Shown here: positions 9,204-19,182 of the stretch, piece after piece
Layout: every line of letters begins with the position of its first letter
Numbering within the stretch: the first letter of the stretch is position 1
NCBI RefSeq assembly: GCF_009684755.1
Contig: NZ_BLBC01000007.1
Span: 61,375-125,374, forward strand
DNA from: Capnocytophaga felis
GTDB lineage: Bacteria > Bacteroidota > Bacteroidia > Flavobacteriales > Flavobacteriaceae
Direction: 5' to 3'
DNA: 64,000 bases
Made by a program: the position numbers and the translations under genes
The notes under the pieces: generated by a model
The model's database searches: none
What the model was told of the DNA's origin: nothing
Seen by the model: only the letters and a program-made list of their open reading frames with translations

Positions 9204-9990
9204 ATGATTTCAAATTTAATTGTGTTTATATTACGCTAAAAATTACTTCTACATAATCAAAAATTATACCAAATTATATTGAAAATCAGTTTCTGTTGAT
9301 TTAAAATAAAATACAAACAGATTGTGTTTTGTTTATTTTTATTTTGATATATTTTCATTATAGAGTATAAATTACATATTTTTATTTTCAAATATGTTTT
9401 ATATGTTCTGTAAGTTTTTTAATATTTGAGTTTAATGCGTAATATGTATTCTGTAATTTTTGTGTTTTTGTATTTTTACAGATGAGTTATACTCTGTTTT
9501 TGCGATAATTTTATATGAAACGTGATTGTTTATAGTCTATAACTGTTCTATTTTTGTTTGTGAAATTATTCTGATAATTCTGTCTTTGTGATGTTGTTTG
9601 TCTCAGATAGGTTTGTGTTTTGTTGTTTTTTTAATTTATTTCTGAAAAATAAGGTTGCTATAATGATTTCCGGTGTCGGTAAATATTGAATGTGTCCAAC
9701 TTCATATTGTATTGCTTTTGATGTTTAATTTAAATCATTCTTCTGTATTAAAGATGTTGTTTGTTTTTATGTTTAAACATTGTGTGAATAGCCTGAAAAA
9801 CGTTCTGATTTCATCATATTTAAATTCAAAAGTTTTGGTGAACTTCATATCGGTCGTGAAAACTTTGTGTTTTGAGTCTGTAATCGTTCGTTCTTTCAGA
9901 AAATATTATGATTCCGAGTTGATGTTTGTTTGTTTTTGTGTTAAAATAGGCTGTCTCGTCGGGAAAATAGTGTTGTTTTGTGTCTTTTGA
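9204..9990. other. Long A/T-rich spacer between moxR and the DUF6261 gene
   Basis: About 790 bp, very rich in T on the plus strand. The only open frame (plus strand 9673-9990) has no credible ribosome site, is dominated by F, V and L, and ends where moxR ends. I see no convincing gene, RNA or terminator. A minus-strand TAnnTTTG-like box lies at 9218-9211, only 8 bp before the DUF6261 ATG, too close to be a normal promoter. Confidence 0.5.
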
Positions 9991-10992
9991 TTAAGGAACT
10001 TCAATGGTATTGACAATTTTGTGAATGATTTCAACCGAAGTGATGTTTTCGGATTCGGCTTCGTAAGTAATTCCAATACGATGACGGAGTACATCGAACA
10101 CCACAGCACGTACATCTTCCGGAATCACGTAGCCGCGACGCTTGATGAAAGCATAACATTTCGATGCCATTGCCAAATTGATGCTACCACGAGGTGAAGC
10201 ACCGAAGCTAATGAGTGGTTTTAGCTCCGACAAACCGTATTTTTCAGGATAACGCGTTGCAAATATGATGTCCAAGATGTATTTTTCGATTTTTTCATCC
10301 ATATACACCTCCCGAACGGCTTGTTGTGCTCGCAGAATTTGTTCGAGCGATACCGTTTGATTAACGATTGTTTGCGTATTTAGCAAGTTATCACGCATAA
10401 TGCGTTGTTCTTCGTCGAGTTTCGGATAATCGATGACGGTTTTCAGCATAAAACGGTCTACTTGTGCCTCCGGAAGTGGGTAAGTTCCTTCTTGTTCTAC
10501 GGGGTTTTGCGTTGCCATTACCATAAACGGGGCATCAAGTTTGAAGGTTGAGTCTCCAATGGTTACCTGTCGTTCCTGCATTGCCTCCAACAAAGCGGAT
10601 TGTACCTTAGCTGGGGCTCGGTTTATCTCGTCTGCCAGTACGAAATTAGCAAAAATAGGTCCTTTCTTGATGGAAAATTCATTTTGCTTGATGTTGTAGG
10701 TCATTGTCCCGATAACATCGGCGGGAAGTAGGTCGGGCGTAAACTGAATGCGGCTAAAACTTCCGTGAACTGCCTTCGCCAAAGTGTTGATGGAGAGTGT
10801 TTTTGCAAGTCCCGGCACCCCTTCGAGCAAAATATGCCCTTTTCCGAGTAATCCGATAAGCAATGCGTTCACCATATGCCTTTGCCCAACAATGACTTTG
10901 TTCATTTCGTTAGTAAGTGCGTCAATAAAAACGCTTTCCCGTTCAATTCGTTCGTTGATTTGGCTGATATCAACTGATGTTCTATGTTCCAT
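9991..10992 (-). CDS. moxR: MoxR-type AAA ATPase of the Bat operon
   Basis: 333 residues. AAA_3/MoxR ATPase with Walker A GVPGLAKT at 58-65, Walker B LADEIN at 119-124, 'QNPVEQEGTYPLPEAQVDRF' (sensor I and arginine-finger region), and a C-terminal lid helix bundle ('FGASPRGSINLAMA'). MoxR ATPases act as chaperones with DUF58/VWA partners; here the likely partners are the DUF58, BatA and BatB proteins coded further along the same strand. The start ATG at 10992 fits the usual family length. Confidence 0.92.
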   Translation of the reverse strand: MEHRTSVDISQINERIERESVFIDALTNEMNKVIVGQRHMVNALLIGLLGKGHILLEGVPGLAKTLSINTLAKAVHGSFSRIQFTPDLLPADVIGTMTYNIKQNEFSIKKGPIFANFVLADEINRAPAKVQSALLEAMQERQVTIGDSTFKLDAPFMVMATQNPVEQEGTYPLPEAQVDRFMLKTVIDYPKLDEEQRIMRDNLLNTQTIVNQTVSLEQILRAQQAVREVYMDEKIEKYILDIIFATRYPEKYGLSELKPLISFGASPRGSINLAMASKCYAFIKRRGYVIPEDVRAVVFDVLRHRIGITYEAESENITSVEIIHKIVNTIEVP

Positions 10993-11211
10993 AATAAAAA
11001 AATATGTCTGTATTAAGTTCGTTTTGTTAATAATGTGTTTATTACGTTATAGATGCACGCAAGTTATGAATATTTTCTGTGTTTGATGTTAAATTTTTTC
11101 TAAAAGTTTAATCTGTTTTTAAAAACAATGAATTGTTAAAAATAATTGTCTTTAAATAATACATATTACATAAGGCTTTTTTTCTTGTTTTTGGATATGA
11201 AAATACGTTAT

Positions 11212-12435
11212 TTATACATCTTTCGGATAGCAAAGATAATGTTTTACAACGGGTTCGGACAGTGCTTCTAAGTTTAACTGGTCAGATGCTTTAATAACAT
11301 CTATGATTTTGCCTTTTTTAGTTAGAATATGTATTGTTTGTTGTTGTGCATTGTATGCAGTGTTTGAGATTTTGTCCGAGAACACAAAATATGCAGCCTC
11401 TTCCTTTGATATTCCATAAGCAGAAGAAACCTTTTCATATAAAATTAAGGTCTTTTCAGCATCAAATGGTACGTTCTGCAATTTTACTTTTGGCAAATCG
11501 CGATTTAAAATCATCTTGCTTAATTTTGAAAGTACGAAATTAGGGTGGAATTGCCATTCTTTCATCGCCGAAATGATGTCGGTATCGTCTAAAAGAGCGA
11601 ATTTATTGAGTATATCCTTACTGAATTGCTGTTTGTTTATCTTATTTTGAATGAAAAACAGTAATGCGTTTGACATCGGCAGGCTTTCTCCGCTTTTAAC
11701 TAATTCCTTGGCACGTTTTAACACTCTGATTAGTAGTTGTTCTCCGGCAACGCTGGTTTTATGAAGATATACTTGCCAATACATTAATCGGCGGGCTACT
11801 AAGAATTTCTCCACTGAATAAATTCCCTTTTCTTCAACAACCAATTCATCATTTCTGACATTGAGCATCGAAATGATTCGTTCCGGATTGATGTTTCCTT
11901 CTGCCACACCAGTATAAAAACTATCACGTTTTAGGTAGTCTGACCTATCCATATCCAATTGACTTGAAATAAGTTGGTGCAAAAATTTACGAGGATAACT
12001 ACCTTTGAAAATTTCGATGGCAACTTCCAATCTTCCTTTAAATTCACGATTAAGTTCTTGCATAAACAACAATGAAATTTCTTCGTGTGCTATGTTACTC
12101 ACGATGCTGTGTTCCATTGCGTGAGAAAAAGGTCCGTGACCAATATCGTGTAATAAAATGGAAATATAAAGTCCTTCTGCTTCTTTATCGGAAATCTCAA
12201 TTCCTTTATAGCGAAGATTTTCAACAGCTTTTTGCATCAGATGCATACATCCTAATGCGTGCTGAAACCGCGTATGCCTCGCTCCGGGATATACTAAATA
12301 GGATAATCCCATCTGAGTAATGCGTCGTAATCGTTGAAAATAAGGGTGTTCTATTAGGTCAAAGATAAGGCTGTTGGGAATGTGAATAAATCCGTGAACA
12401 GGGTCATTGATGATTTTTAATTTGTTTCTTTTCAC
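11212..12435 (-). CDS. HD-domain phosphohydrolase (dGTPase/SAMHD-like)
   Basis: About 407 residues from the GTG at 12435 (a TTG at 12456 is also in frame). The opening 'KLKIINDPVHGFIHIPNSLI' is diagnostic for this HD family. The metal site is visible as 'HTRFQHALGCMHL' (H), 'LLHDIGHGPFSHAMEH' (HD and further His) and 'SQLDMDRSDYLKRD' (Asp). Members are predicted deoxynucleotide triphosphohydrolases or related phosphohydrolases in the cytoplasm; substrate cannot be read from sequence. Monocistronic in appearance, with about 220 bp to moxR and 160 bp to the next gene upstream. Confidence 0.85.
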   Translation of the reverse strand: MKRNKLKIINDPVHGFIHIPNSLIFDLIEHPYFQRLRRITQMGLSYLVYPGARHTRFQHALGCMHLMQKAVENLRYKGIEISDKEAEGLYISILLHDIGHGPFSHAMEHSIVSNIAHEEISLLFMQELNREFKGRLEVAIEIFKGSYPRKFLHQLISSQLDMDRSDYLKRDSFYTGVAEGNINPERIISMLNVRNDELVVEEKGIYSVEKFLVARRLMYWQVYLHKTSVAGEQLLIRVLKRAKELVKSGESLPMSNALLFFIQNKINKQQFSKDILNKFALLDDTDIISAMKEWQFHPNFVLSKLSKMILNRDLPKVKLQNVPFDAEKTLILYEKVSSAYGISKEEAAYFVFSDKISNTAYNAQQQTIHILTKKGKIIDVIKASDQLNLEALSEPVVKHYLCYPKDV

Positions 12436-12599
12436 AATTGAAAAATTAATTCGCAAACTTACGGAAAATCAATGAATTTCACAAGTAGAAAGCAAACGAG
12501 AGTTGCTCACTAATTTTTAATTTATGATTCAAAACAAAAAACTTTGGCAAAAGTATAAGTTTCACCAAAGTCAATATTTATAAATTGTTTATAATGAGA

Positions 12600-13199
12600 T
12601 TATTTTTTTCTCAAAATCGGATTAAGTTCCTCATCATTGTACATTTTCATTTGTTTATATACTTTCATATATTTTCTGCCCGCTTCAATGTCCTCCAAAA
12701 GTTGATTGAGAGCCAGTGAAAGGTCTTTTTTCTGCTCCAAAAGAATGTCAAGTTTTTCCTTACATTTTGCTTTGTGCTCAGTTGATGCTTCAGGACGATT
12801 TACCTCCTCTTGCATATGGTATATTTTTAAAGCAAGAATTGATAATCTATCAATTGCCCAAGCCGGACTTTCCGTGTTTATTGTAGCATTGATTTGAGGT
12901 TTAACATTTTTGTACAGATTAAGGAAATAACTATCAATATATTCCACAGTATCAGTTCTATCCTGATTTGAAGCGTCTATTTTACGTTTTAAATCCAATG
13001 CGGCTACGGGGTCAATTTCAGGATCACGAATAATATCCTCGTAATGCCATTGCACTGTATCAATCCAATTTTTTCGGTAGAGTAAATGCTCAATACTTCT
13101 GGAAGGATAAGGGTTTTCAAATGGCTGATATACATCATCTAAGATATGATATTTGTTGATACTTTCTTCGAAAACTTTAAAAGCTCTTTCACTAAACAT
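12600..13199 (-). CDS. DUF4254 family protein
   Basis: 199 residues, helical, cytoplasmic. 'YRKNWIDTVQWHYEDIIRDPEIDP' and 'VEYIDSYFLNLY' are the recurrent phrases of the DUF4254 family, which is common in Bacteroidota, often near LPS heptosyltransferase genes. No enzyme motif is visible and the function is unknown. It stands alone here: the neighbours are an HD hydrolase and a GH2 glycosidase on the same strand but separated by 140 bp or more. Confidence 0.75.
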   Translation of the reverse strand: MFSERAFKVFEESINKYHILDDVYQPFENPYPSRSIEHLLYRKNWIDTVQWHYEDIIRDPEIDPVAALDLKRKIDASNQDRTDTVEYIDSYFLNLYKNVKPQINATINTESPAWAIDRLSILALKIYHMQEEVNRPEASTEHKAKCKEKLDILLEQKKDLSLALNQLLEDIEAGRKYMKVYKQMKMYNDEELNPILRKK

Positions 13200-13315
13200 A
13201 ATCAGATTATTTTTTACAAAGATAGAATTAATTTTTGAAATTTCTAAAATTTGAGAAATTCAAGATATGTTTTTGCCAAAATACATATTTTTAGTAAAAA
13301 ATTAACCTGAAACAG

Positions 13316-13343
13316 AAAAGGTTTCCCTTTTTTGAGAAACCTT
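13316..13343 (-). terminator. Intrinsic terminator of the GH2 gene
   Basis: Inverted repeat AAGGTTTC / GAAACCTT (13318-13325 and 13336-13343) lies 17 bp past the GH2 stop. On the minus strand the stem is followed by a T-rich run. Confidence 0.65.
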
Positions 13344-13359
13344 CTTTTGAGTTTTTAGA

Positions 13360-15849
13360 TTATTCTGTTTTCAGTTTAATTTCTGCTCCTTTCACTCCTT
13401 TTGACTCGGCTTTGAAAGTGATTGTTCCTGCCTTTTCGGAAGACTGTACAATGGCAACTAATTTTCCGTTGAAAAGTTTCATTTTCGGCAGGTGAAATTG
13501 CTCCAATGAAGTAGCATCACCGTTGGCTGCGGCTCGATAACTTCCTGCTCCGCTCACTTTGAATTGAACCGAAAAATCAGCTGTAGGGCATACATTTCCG
13601 TCTTTATCTACCGCCTCTACTGTGATGAAAGCAAGGTCTTTTCCGTCAGCAGAAATTATGTTTCTGTCAGCTGTAAGTCGCAAAGAATGCGGTTTTCCTG
13701 CGGTTTTTATCACTTTTTCGGCAACGGCTTTTCCGTTTTTGTCATACGCCACCACTTTCACTTCGCCTTTTTCGTATTTGGTATCCAACCACATTAGGCG
13801 ATAACGTTTCTGACGCTCAAACGATTGCTGGGCTTCTTTGGTATAACTTCCGTTAAGCGGAATGCTCAAATCTTTGGTACGTTTGCCTTGGCTTTTTCCG
13901 TTGATGAAAACTTCCGCCGAAGGGTAATTCGTATAAACGAAAATCGGAGTTACCTCGCCCTCGCGTCCTTCCCAATTCCAATGCGGTAGAACGTGTAGCG
14001 TTTCGGCTTCTTTGTTCCAATGGCTTCGGTACAAATAAAATCTATCTTTGGGAAGCCCTGCCAAATCCACCGCCCCGAAGTACGAACTATGTGCCGGCCA
14101 TTCTACATAATAAGGAGTCGGTTCGCCCAAATAATCAAATCCTGTCCAGATAAATTCACCAATGGTGTAAGGCAAATCCTCGTGCTGAATCCAATCGTCT
14201 TCGGGAAGATTTGACCAACCACAATGCTCCACATCGTAAGAAGAGGTTTGTTGGTCTTCATACTTTGGCATTGATTTTCTTTCCACAGGAAATTTATAAA
14301 CGCCTCGCGAACTGATGGTTGAAGCCGTTTCGCTTCCTAAAATGATTTGTTGCGGTAATTTTTTGTACGCCTCTTGGTATCGGAACGGACGATAGTTGAA
14401 CCCTGCCACTTGCATCGTTGCCGCCATATTGTTTTTGAAAACGTGGTCGGGTCTGTCCATTCCGTTGGAAACAGGACGCGTGCCATCGTGCTTGTGGATA
14501 ATATCTTGCAACCATCGAGCCACTTTGGCACCTTCTTCAATGCTTTGCTCTTCCACTTCGTTTCCGATGAACCACATCACCACGCTGGGGTCGTTACGGA
14601 AATGACGCACCAAATTGGTCAAATCCTTTTCTGCCCAATCCTTAAAATAGAGATGATAGCCGTTTTGTACCTTCGGAATTGCCCATTCGTCAAAACTTTC
14701 CAAAGCGAGCATCATTCCCATTTCGTTGGCGATACGCACATACTCTGGGGCAGGCATATTGTGAGCCGTACGAATGGCATTTACGCCCATATCTTGCATT
14801 ATTTTGATCTGACGACGGATAGCCGCTTCATTGACCGCTGCCCCAATCGCCCCCAAATCGTGGTGCATACATACCCCTTGAAACTTGATTTTGCGTCCGT
14901 TCAGGTACAGCCCATCGGCGGGTTTGATTTCAATACTTCGGATACCAAAAGTATTCGTTACTTTTTCAGAATTTGAATACACATCGCCCCAAGACTCATA
15001 CAAAGAAACCTCTGCCGTGTATAAATTCGGTTGCCCAATGTCCCACAATTTCGGATTATCAATAAAAAAAACTTGTTCAATTACATTGCCTACATCATAT
15101 TTCGTTAAATGTGTTTCTTGCTTGGCAACCACCTGCCCTTCTTTATTTTTGATTTCGGTTAAAACGAAATAATTTTGTTTCACCTCCAAGGAAAGTTCGG
15201 TTTTTACCACAACTTTGGCAAAATTCTTTTCAATGACAGGCGTTGTAATTTGCACACCCCAAATCGGAATGTGGTTTTTAGGTTTGGTGATGATATGCAC
15301 ATTTCGGTACAATCCCGCCCCAGGATACCAACGCGATTGTTGGGTTAAATTCTCCAAACGAACGGCAAGCGTATTGTTTTTTTCTTTCACTAAGGAAGTA
15401 ATATCAAAGAAAAAAGTGTTGTATCCGTGATGCCACTGCCCTGCTTTTTGTCCGTTGACGAATACTTCGGCGTTGGACATTGCTCCGTCAAATTTGATGA
15501 ACACTTTTTTGTCGGAATTGAAATCCGCTACATCAAAATGGGTTCTGTACCAGCCCACACCCACGAACGGAAGCCCCCCCGTACGCCCTGAATGCTCAAT
15601 GGGAGCTACTTGTCCGTCTTGTTTGATGGCGGTGCGTTGTACATCGTTTTCAATATCGAACGGACCATAGATAGCCCAATCGTGAGGTACAACTACATTT
15701 TGCCATTTTTTGTCATTTACGGAAATTTGCGAGAAGTTTTTGCTGTCTTCACGCGTAAACTTCCAATTCTTTTCGAGGGTTTGCGAAGTCTGTGCAATAC
15801 TTAGGGAACTCATTCCCACTAAAATAGTTGATAAAAATATATTTTTCAT
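13360..15849 (-). CDS. Secreted GH2 family glycosidase (beta-galactosidase-like)
   Basis: 829 residues with a signal peptide (KNIFLSTILVGMSSLSIAQ). Sugar-binding jelly-roll domain (about 25-190), Ig-like domain (about 195-305), TIM barrel (about 310-590), then a DUF4982-like domain and a C-terminal Ig-like domain (about 720-825). The GH2 acid/base is E431 in 'WFIGNEVEEQ' and the nucleophile is probably E507 in 'ILGSETAS'. This layout matches Bacteroidota beta-galactosidases and beta-glucuronidases that trim host glycans in the periplasm; the exact sugar cannot be called. Standalone gene with its own terminator; no SusC/SusD pair nearby. Confidence 0.9.
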   Translation of the reverse strand: MKNIFLSTILVGMSSLSIAQTSQTLEKNWKFTREDSKNFSQISVNDKKWQNVVVPHDWAIYGPFDIENDVQRTAIKQDGQVAPIEHSGRTGGLPFVGVGWYRTHFDVADFNSDKKVFIKFDGAMSNAEVFVNGQKAGQWHHGYNTFFFDITSLVKEKNNTLAVRLENLTQQSRWYPGAGLYRNVHIITKPKNHIPIWGVQITTPVIEKNFAKVVVKTELSLEVKQNYFVLTEIKNKEGQVVAKQETHLTKYDVGNVIEQVFFIDNPKLWDIGQPNLYTAEVSLYESWGDVYSNSEKVTNTFGIRSIEIKPADGLYLNGRKIKFQGVCMHHDLGAIGAAVNEAAIRRQIKIMQDMGVNAIRTAHNMPAPEYVRIANEMGMMLALESFDEWAIPKVQNGYHLYFKDWAEKDLTNLVRHFRNDPSVVMWFIGNEVEEQSIEEGAKVARWLQDIIHKHDGTRPVSNGMDRPDHVFKNNMAATMQVAGFNYRPFRYQEAYKKLPQQIILGSETASTISSRGVYKFPVERKSMPKYEDQQTSSYDVEHCGWSNLPEDDWIQHEDLPYTIGEFIWTGFDYLGEPTPYYVEWPAHSSYFGAVDLAGLPKDRFYLYRSHWNKEAETLHVLPHWNWEGREGEVTPIFVYTNYPSAEVFINGKSQGKRTKDLSIPLNGSYTKEAQQSFERQKRYRLMWLDTKYEKGEVKVVAYDKNGKAVAEKVIKTAGKPHSLRLTADRNIISADGKDLAFITVEAVDKDGNVCPTADFSVQFKVSGAGSYRAAANGDATSLEQFHLPKMKLFNGKLVAIVQSSEKAGTITFKAESKGVKGAEIKLKTE

Positions 15850-16383
15850 TGGCTTAAAAATTATCGGTTTATCATTTTATCAGTCAATTTTTAGACCTCA
15901 AAGATAGTAATTTATTTTGAGTTGGAAAACTTTAGTCTTTTTAACGATGAATCAGATGATTATATCTGTAATATTATCAATATTATAATGTTTTTAATTC
16001 TTAACTATTTAGTTAAAGGTTATTCCAAATTGTTTTTTAATTTTGATTATTTAGTTAAAAGTTATTTCATATTGTTTTTTATTTTTGACTATTTAGTTAA
16101 AGATTATTTTATATTATTTTTAGTTTTGACTATTTAGTTAAAGATTATTTCATATTGTTTTTTAGTTTTGACTGTTTAGTTAAAAGTAATTTCATATTGT
16201 TTTTTGATTTTGACTATTTAGTTAAAATTATCTTTCAAATTGTTATGAGCAATAATGTTTTAGTTTTTACTTCGATTATTTTGTATGAAGTTCTAAAAAA
16301 AATGAAATTAAGAAAAATCTGTTTTGAAGAAGTTAATTTTCAAAACAAATAAGCCTCAAGAAGAAAAGAAATAATTGAAAACT
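15850..16383. other. Spacer upstream of the GH2 gene, mostly 42-bp repeats
   Basis: About 530 bp of A/T-rich DNA between the 5' end of the GH2 gene and the 3' end of the DUF3667 gene. Its middle is the tandem array described separately. The GH2 promoter should lie within it, but I could not place a clear box. Confidence 0.6.
15985..16242. repeat. Tandem 42-bp repeat array (six copies)
   Basis: The motif TATTTAGTTAAA (one copy TGTTTAGTTAAA) recurs at 16006, 16048, 16090, 16131, 16173 and 16215, that is every 42 bp with one 41-bp step. Between copies runs a T-rich half such as ATTGTTTTTTAGTTTTGAC, so each 42-bp unit is really two related 21-bp halves. On the plus strand the array reads as a 14-residue hydrophobic repeat (like DYLVKSYFILFFIF) in a frame (15922-16352) that is broken only by the single 41-bp unit; it lacks a good start codon. 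Confidence 0.85.
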
Positions 16384-17607
16384 TTACATATAACTAACAG
16401 AAATAAATCCGACGTATATGGTAAGGAATAACGAAATCCCAAAATATATAAAAACTAAAATTGTTGATTTGAAAATGGTTAGAAATCGTCTTTCTTGATA
16501 TAAAACTCGGTTTGAAATTATAAAATACATCATCAATCCTATGATAAAAAGTACATATAATATCCAAAACAAAGTGTTTAATCCTATATATAAAAAGATT
16601 CCCATAAAAATACTGGTAAACAGATAGATAATTGAATGTAAATGCAGGGAATGAATCAGATGTACGTATAATTTTTTATATTTTTTATGGAAGAAAGCAA
16701 GTAGGAGCAATGACACAAAGGGCATCATTAAAATAATTGTGTAAGAGACAATTGATAAATATTTCCCGATTTGTTTATCAATGAATTCAGTCATTTGAGT
16801 TATATTTCCGAAAGAAAAAATCCCCGTCTTATAAATTAAATTTTGAAGTTCAATCCGCTCAAAACGCCCAAGATTTTTCCATTTTACCGTTATTAAAGAA
16901 TCCATTTTGAATTTATCATCATAAACTAATTTTAGTTCCTGACGTGTGAGTCGATGTCTTCCAATTTCAATAGTGTCAAATTCCGGTCTTTTTTTAAGAA
17001 AAATATCGTATGAAAGGAAACTTCTTTGCGTTCCGATAGAAAAATTATTCTCTGAAACATCTACTCGAAAGCTTTCAAATCCGTTTTTATTTACTAAATC
17101 GTAGAAATCTTCTTTTTTTGTTTGATTCCATTTTGTTTTATGGGTAAAAACACTGTCGATAAACGATTTTATTTCATCGGAATTGGCATTTTTAAGCTGA
17201 CTGTATTCTTTTTCGGAGATATTTAGTGTTTCCGAATCGATGGTTTTATTAATTCTGTTGAAAATTCTTTTCGTGAAATCGGAATGAGAGGCTTTTTGAA
17301 AAGAAAAACTCATCATTACAAAGAAAATGAAGGAAAAAAACAGATACAACTTGAAAGGCGGTACAAAACGAATGCGTTTGCCTTCAATATATTGTTTGGT
17401 AATTTGTCCGGGACGGAAGATGGTTTTGAGCGTGTTCCAGATTTTGTTGTCGAAGTTTATGAATGACCCAAAAAAGTCGTTTGACAATTCTTTGACGGAG
17501 AAATCATTATAGTGGTTCTCTTGTCCGCAATTGGGGCAAAAATTATCCCTAACCGAAAGCATCGTTTGGCAATTCGGGCATTGGGATATTCTTTTTCTTT
17601 TCTTCAT
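16384..17607 (-). CDS. DUF3667 membrane protein with zinc ribbon
   Basis: 407 residues. An N-terminal zinc ribbon (CPNC...CPNCGQ, about residues 10-30) is followed by 'GSFINFDNKIWNTLKTIFRPGQITKQYIEGKRIRFVPP', the DUF3667 signature, then a membrane helix (about 87-103), a long soluble segment, and four or so C-terminal helices (about 285-405). Widespread in Bacteroidota, function unknown; a membrane sensor or assembly role is only a guess. It ends 8 bp upstream of nothing on its own strand and begins 8 bp after engB, so co-transcription with engB is likely. Confidence 0.8.
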   Translation of the reverse strand: MKKRKRISQCPNCQTMLSVRDNFCPNCGQENHYNDFSVKELSNDFFGSFINFDNKIWNTLKTIFRPGQITKQYIEGKRIRFVPPFKLYLFFSFIFFVMMSFSFQKASHSDFTKRIFNRINKTIDSETLNISEKEYSQLKNANSDEIKSFIDSVFTHKTKWNQTKKEDFYDLVNKNGFESFRVDVSENNFSIGTQRSFLSYDIFLKKRPEFDTIEIGRHRLTRQELKLVYDDKFKMDSLITVKWKNLGRFERIELQNLIYKTGIFSFGNITQMTEFIDKQIGKYLSIVSYTIILMMPFVSLLLLAFFHKKYKKLYVHLIHSLHLHSIIYLFTSIFMGIFLYIGLNTLFWILYVLFIIGLMMYFIISNRVLYQERRFLTIFKSTILVFIYFGISLFLTIYVGFISVSYM

Positions 17608-17615
17608 ACAGAAAA

Positions 17616-18215
17616 TTATCTCAAACTTTTGTTGATATTATCGATGTATTGCAGAAGTTCCTCTTTTCCTGTTTTATTTTCTGAAGAAGTAACGAAATAC
17701 GGAGGGAATTCTTCCCAAGTTTCGAGCAGAATTTGTTTGTACACTTCCACATTTCGTTCAATAGCAGCAGGTTTCAGCTTGTCGGCTTTGGTAAAAATGA
17801 TTCCAAAAGGAATGTTATTTTCGCCCAGCCATTGCATAAACTCCAAATCTATTTTCTGAGGTTCGTGACGAATATCCACCAGCACGAAAGCACAAACCAA
17901 TTGATGACGTTTTTCAAAATATTGAGTGATAAACTTTTGAAATACTTTTTTGGTACTTTTTGACACACGTGCGTATCCGTAGCCCGGCAAATCGACCAAA
18001 AACCAATTATTATTGATTTTAAAATGATTGATGAGTTGTGTTTTTCCGGGTCTGCCCGAAGTTTTTGCCAAATTTTTATTGTTGGTAAGCATATTAATGA
18101 GCGAAGATTTCCCCACGTTCGATCGCCCGATGAAGGCATACTCCGGAAGCGGTTCGTTAGGGCATTTACTCACATCGGAATTGCTGATGATAAATTCGGC
18201 TTTGGTGATAATCAT
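17616..18215 (-). CDS. engB: Ribosome biogenesis GTPase EngB/YsxC
   Basis: 199 residues, the normal length for the family. GTPase motifs are G1 GRSNVGKSS at 30-38, G3 DLPGYG at 75-80 and G4 TKAD at about 141, with the G2 threonine in 'SGRPGKTQ'. 'YGYARVSKS' after G3 is specific for EngB (YihA/YsxC), which helps assemble the large ribosomal subunit. It sits 8 bp upstream of the DUF3667 gene and downstream of an alpha/beta hydrolase gene, with a terminator in between. Confidence 0.95.
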   Translation of the reverse strand: MIITKAEFIISNSDVSKCPNEPLPEYAFIGRSNVGKSSLINMLTNNKNLAKTSGRPGKTQLINHFKINNNWFLVDLPGYGYARVSKSTKKVFQKFITQYFEKRHQLVCAFVLVDIRHEPQKIDLEFMQWLGENNIPFGIIFTKADKLKPAAIERNVEVYKQILLETWEEFPPYFVTSSENKTGKEELLQYIDNINKSLR

Positions 18216-18244
18216 TTTTCTAAAAGTTTATGGGATTAAAAGCA

Positions 18245-18269
18245 AAAAATCACCGTTTTAGTGATTTTT
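18245..18269. terminator. Intrinsic terminator after the alpha/beta hydrolase gene
   Basis: AAAAATCAC (18245-18253) and GTGATTTTT (18261-18269) form a 9-bp stem with a 7-nt loop. A-runs and T-runs flank both sides, so it could stop transcription in either direction; the gene served is probably the hydrolase at 18281 on the minus strand. Confidence 0.75.
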
Positions 18270-18280
18270 CGTTTTTTTAA

Positions 18281-19048
18281 TTAATGTATATTTTGTTTGA
18301 GAAACCAACTGTTTAGCAATTCGTTAAACTCATCAGGGTGTTCCATCATTGGTGCGTGTCCGCATTTGTCAATCCAAAACAAATCAGAATTGGGCAATAA
18401 CTGATGAAATTCCTCAGCCACCTTTGGCGGGGTTACGGTATCGTTCTTTCCCCAAATCAAGCAAGTAGGCGTATGCATTTTGGGTAAATCTTTTGCCATA
18501 TTGTGGCGAATGGCACTTTTTGCTATTGCCAGTGTTTTTATTAGCTTGCCTCTGTCGTTTACATTCTGAAAAACCTCATCTACAATCTCTTGGGTGGCTA
18601 TGGCAGGGTCGTAAAATACTTCCTCGCATTTCTTTTTGATAAAATCATAATCGCCTCGACGTGGATAGCCATCACCCATAGCACTTTCGTAAAGTCCTGA
18701 ACTTCCGGTCAAAATGAGAGCTTTAACATTCTGCGGATGCATTTTTGTATAGAGAAGCCCTACGTGTCCTCCTAATGAATTTCCTAAGAGAATAACATTT
18801 TCAAACTTTTTGTGTTTGATGAATTTCCGTAAGAATTTTGCTAAGGTTTTGACAGATGTTGTTAGCAAAGGCATTGAAAATAAAGGCAACTCGGGGATAA
18901 CCACTTTATAGTTTGCCTTTGAAAAAAATGAAAGGACTCCTTCAAAATTGCTCAATCCCCCCATAAGCCCGTGCAGAATAATAATTGGAGTTCCTTCTCC
19001 TTGTTCTATGTACGAAAATTTACCCTCTTTTTTTACTTCTGTTATCAT
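18281..19048 (-). CDS. Alpha/beta hydrolase
   Basis: 255 residues from the ATG at 19048 (TTG at 19051 also possible). Classic alpha/beta-hydrolase features: oxyanion-hole 'IILHGLMGG' near 26, nucleophile elbow 'LLGNSLGGHVG' near 90 (Ser), Asp in 'WGKNDTVTPP' and catalytic His in 'IDKCGHAPMMEHP' near the C-terminus. No signal peptide, so cytoplasmic. The substrate is unknown; relatives include esterases and C-C hydrolases. Confidence 0.85.
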   Translation of the reverse strand: MITEVKKEGKFSYIEQGEGTPIIILHGLMGGLSNFEGVLSFFSKANYKVVIPELPLFSMPLLTTSVKTLAKFLRKFIKHKKFENVILLGNSLGGHVGLLYTKMHPQNVKALILTGSSGLYESAMGDGYPRRGDYDFIKKKCEEVFYDPAIATQEIVDEVFQNVNDRGKLIKTLAIAKSAIRHNMAKDLPKMHTPTCLIWGKNDTVTPPKVAEEFHQLLPNSDLFWIDKCGHAPMMEHPDEFNELLNSWFLKQNIH

Positions 19049-19182
19049 CAATTTTGGCTGAAAAATCCGTAAGCAAATATACTACTTATATTGAAATGAC
19101 ATAAAAAAATAATGTCTTTTTTCTCAAAAAGTGTTATTTTTTTCTGACAAAGAAGATTCTGTGTTTTGTAAAACTCACATTA

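Noticed and set aside
9673..9990. Plus-strand frame of 105 residues
   Set aside because: Low-complexity A/T-rich sequence, no ribosome site, ends against the moxR stop.
14374..14976. Plus-strand frame of 200 residues
   Set aside because: Fully antisense to the GH2 gene, which has clear catalytic motifs.
16155..16352. Plus-strand frame of 65 residues
   Set aside because: Repeats of the 42-bp array; kept only as a possible broken gene.
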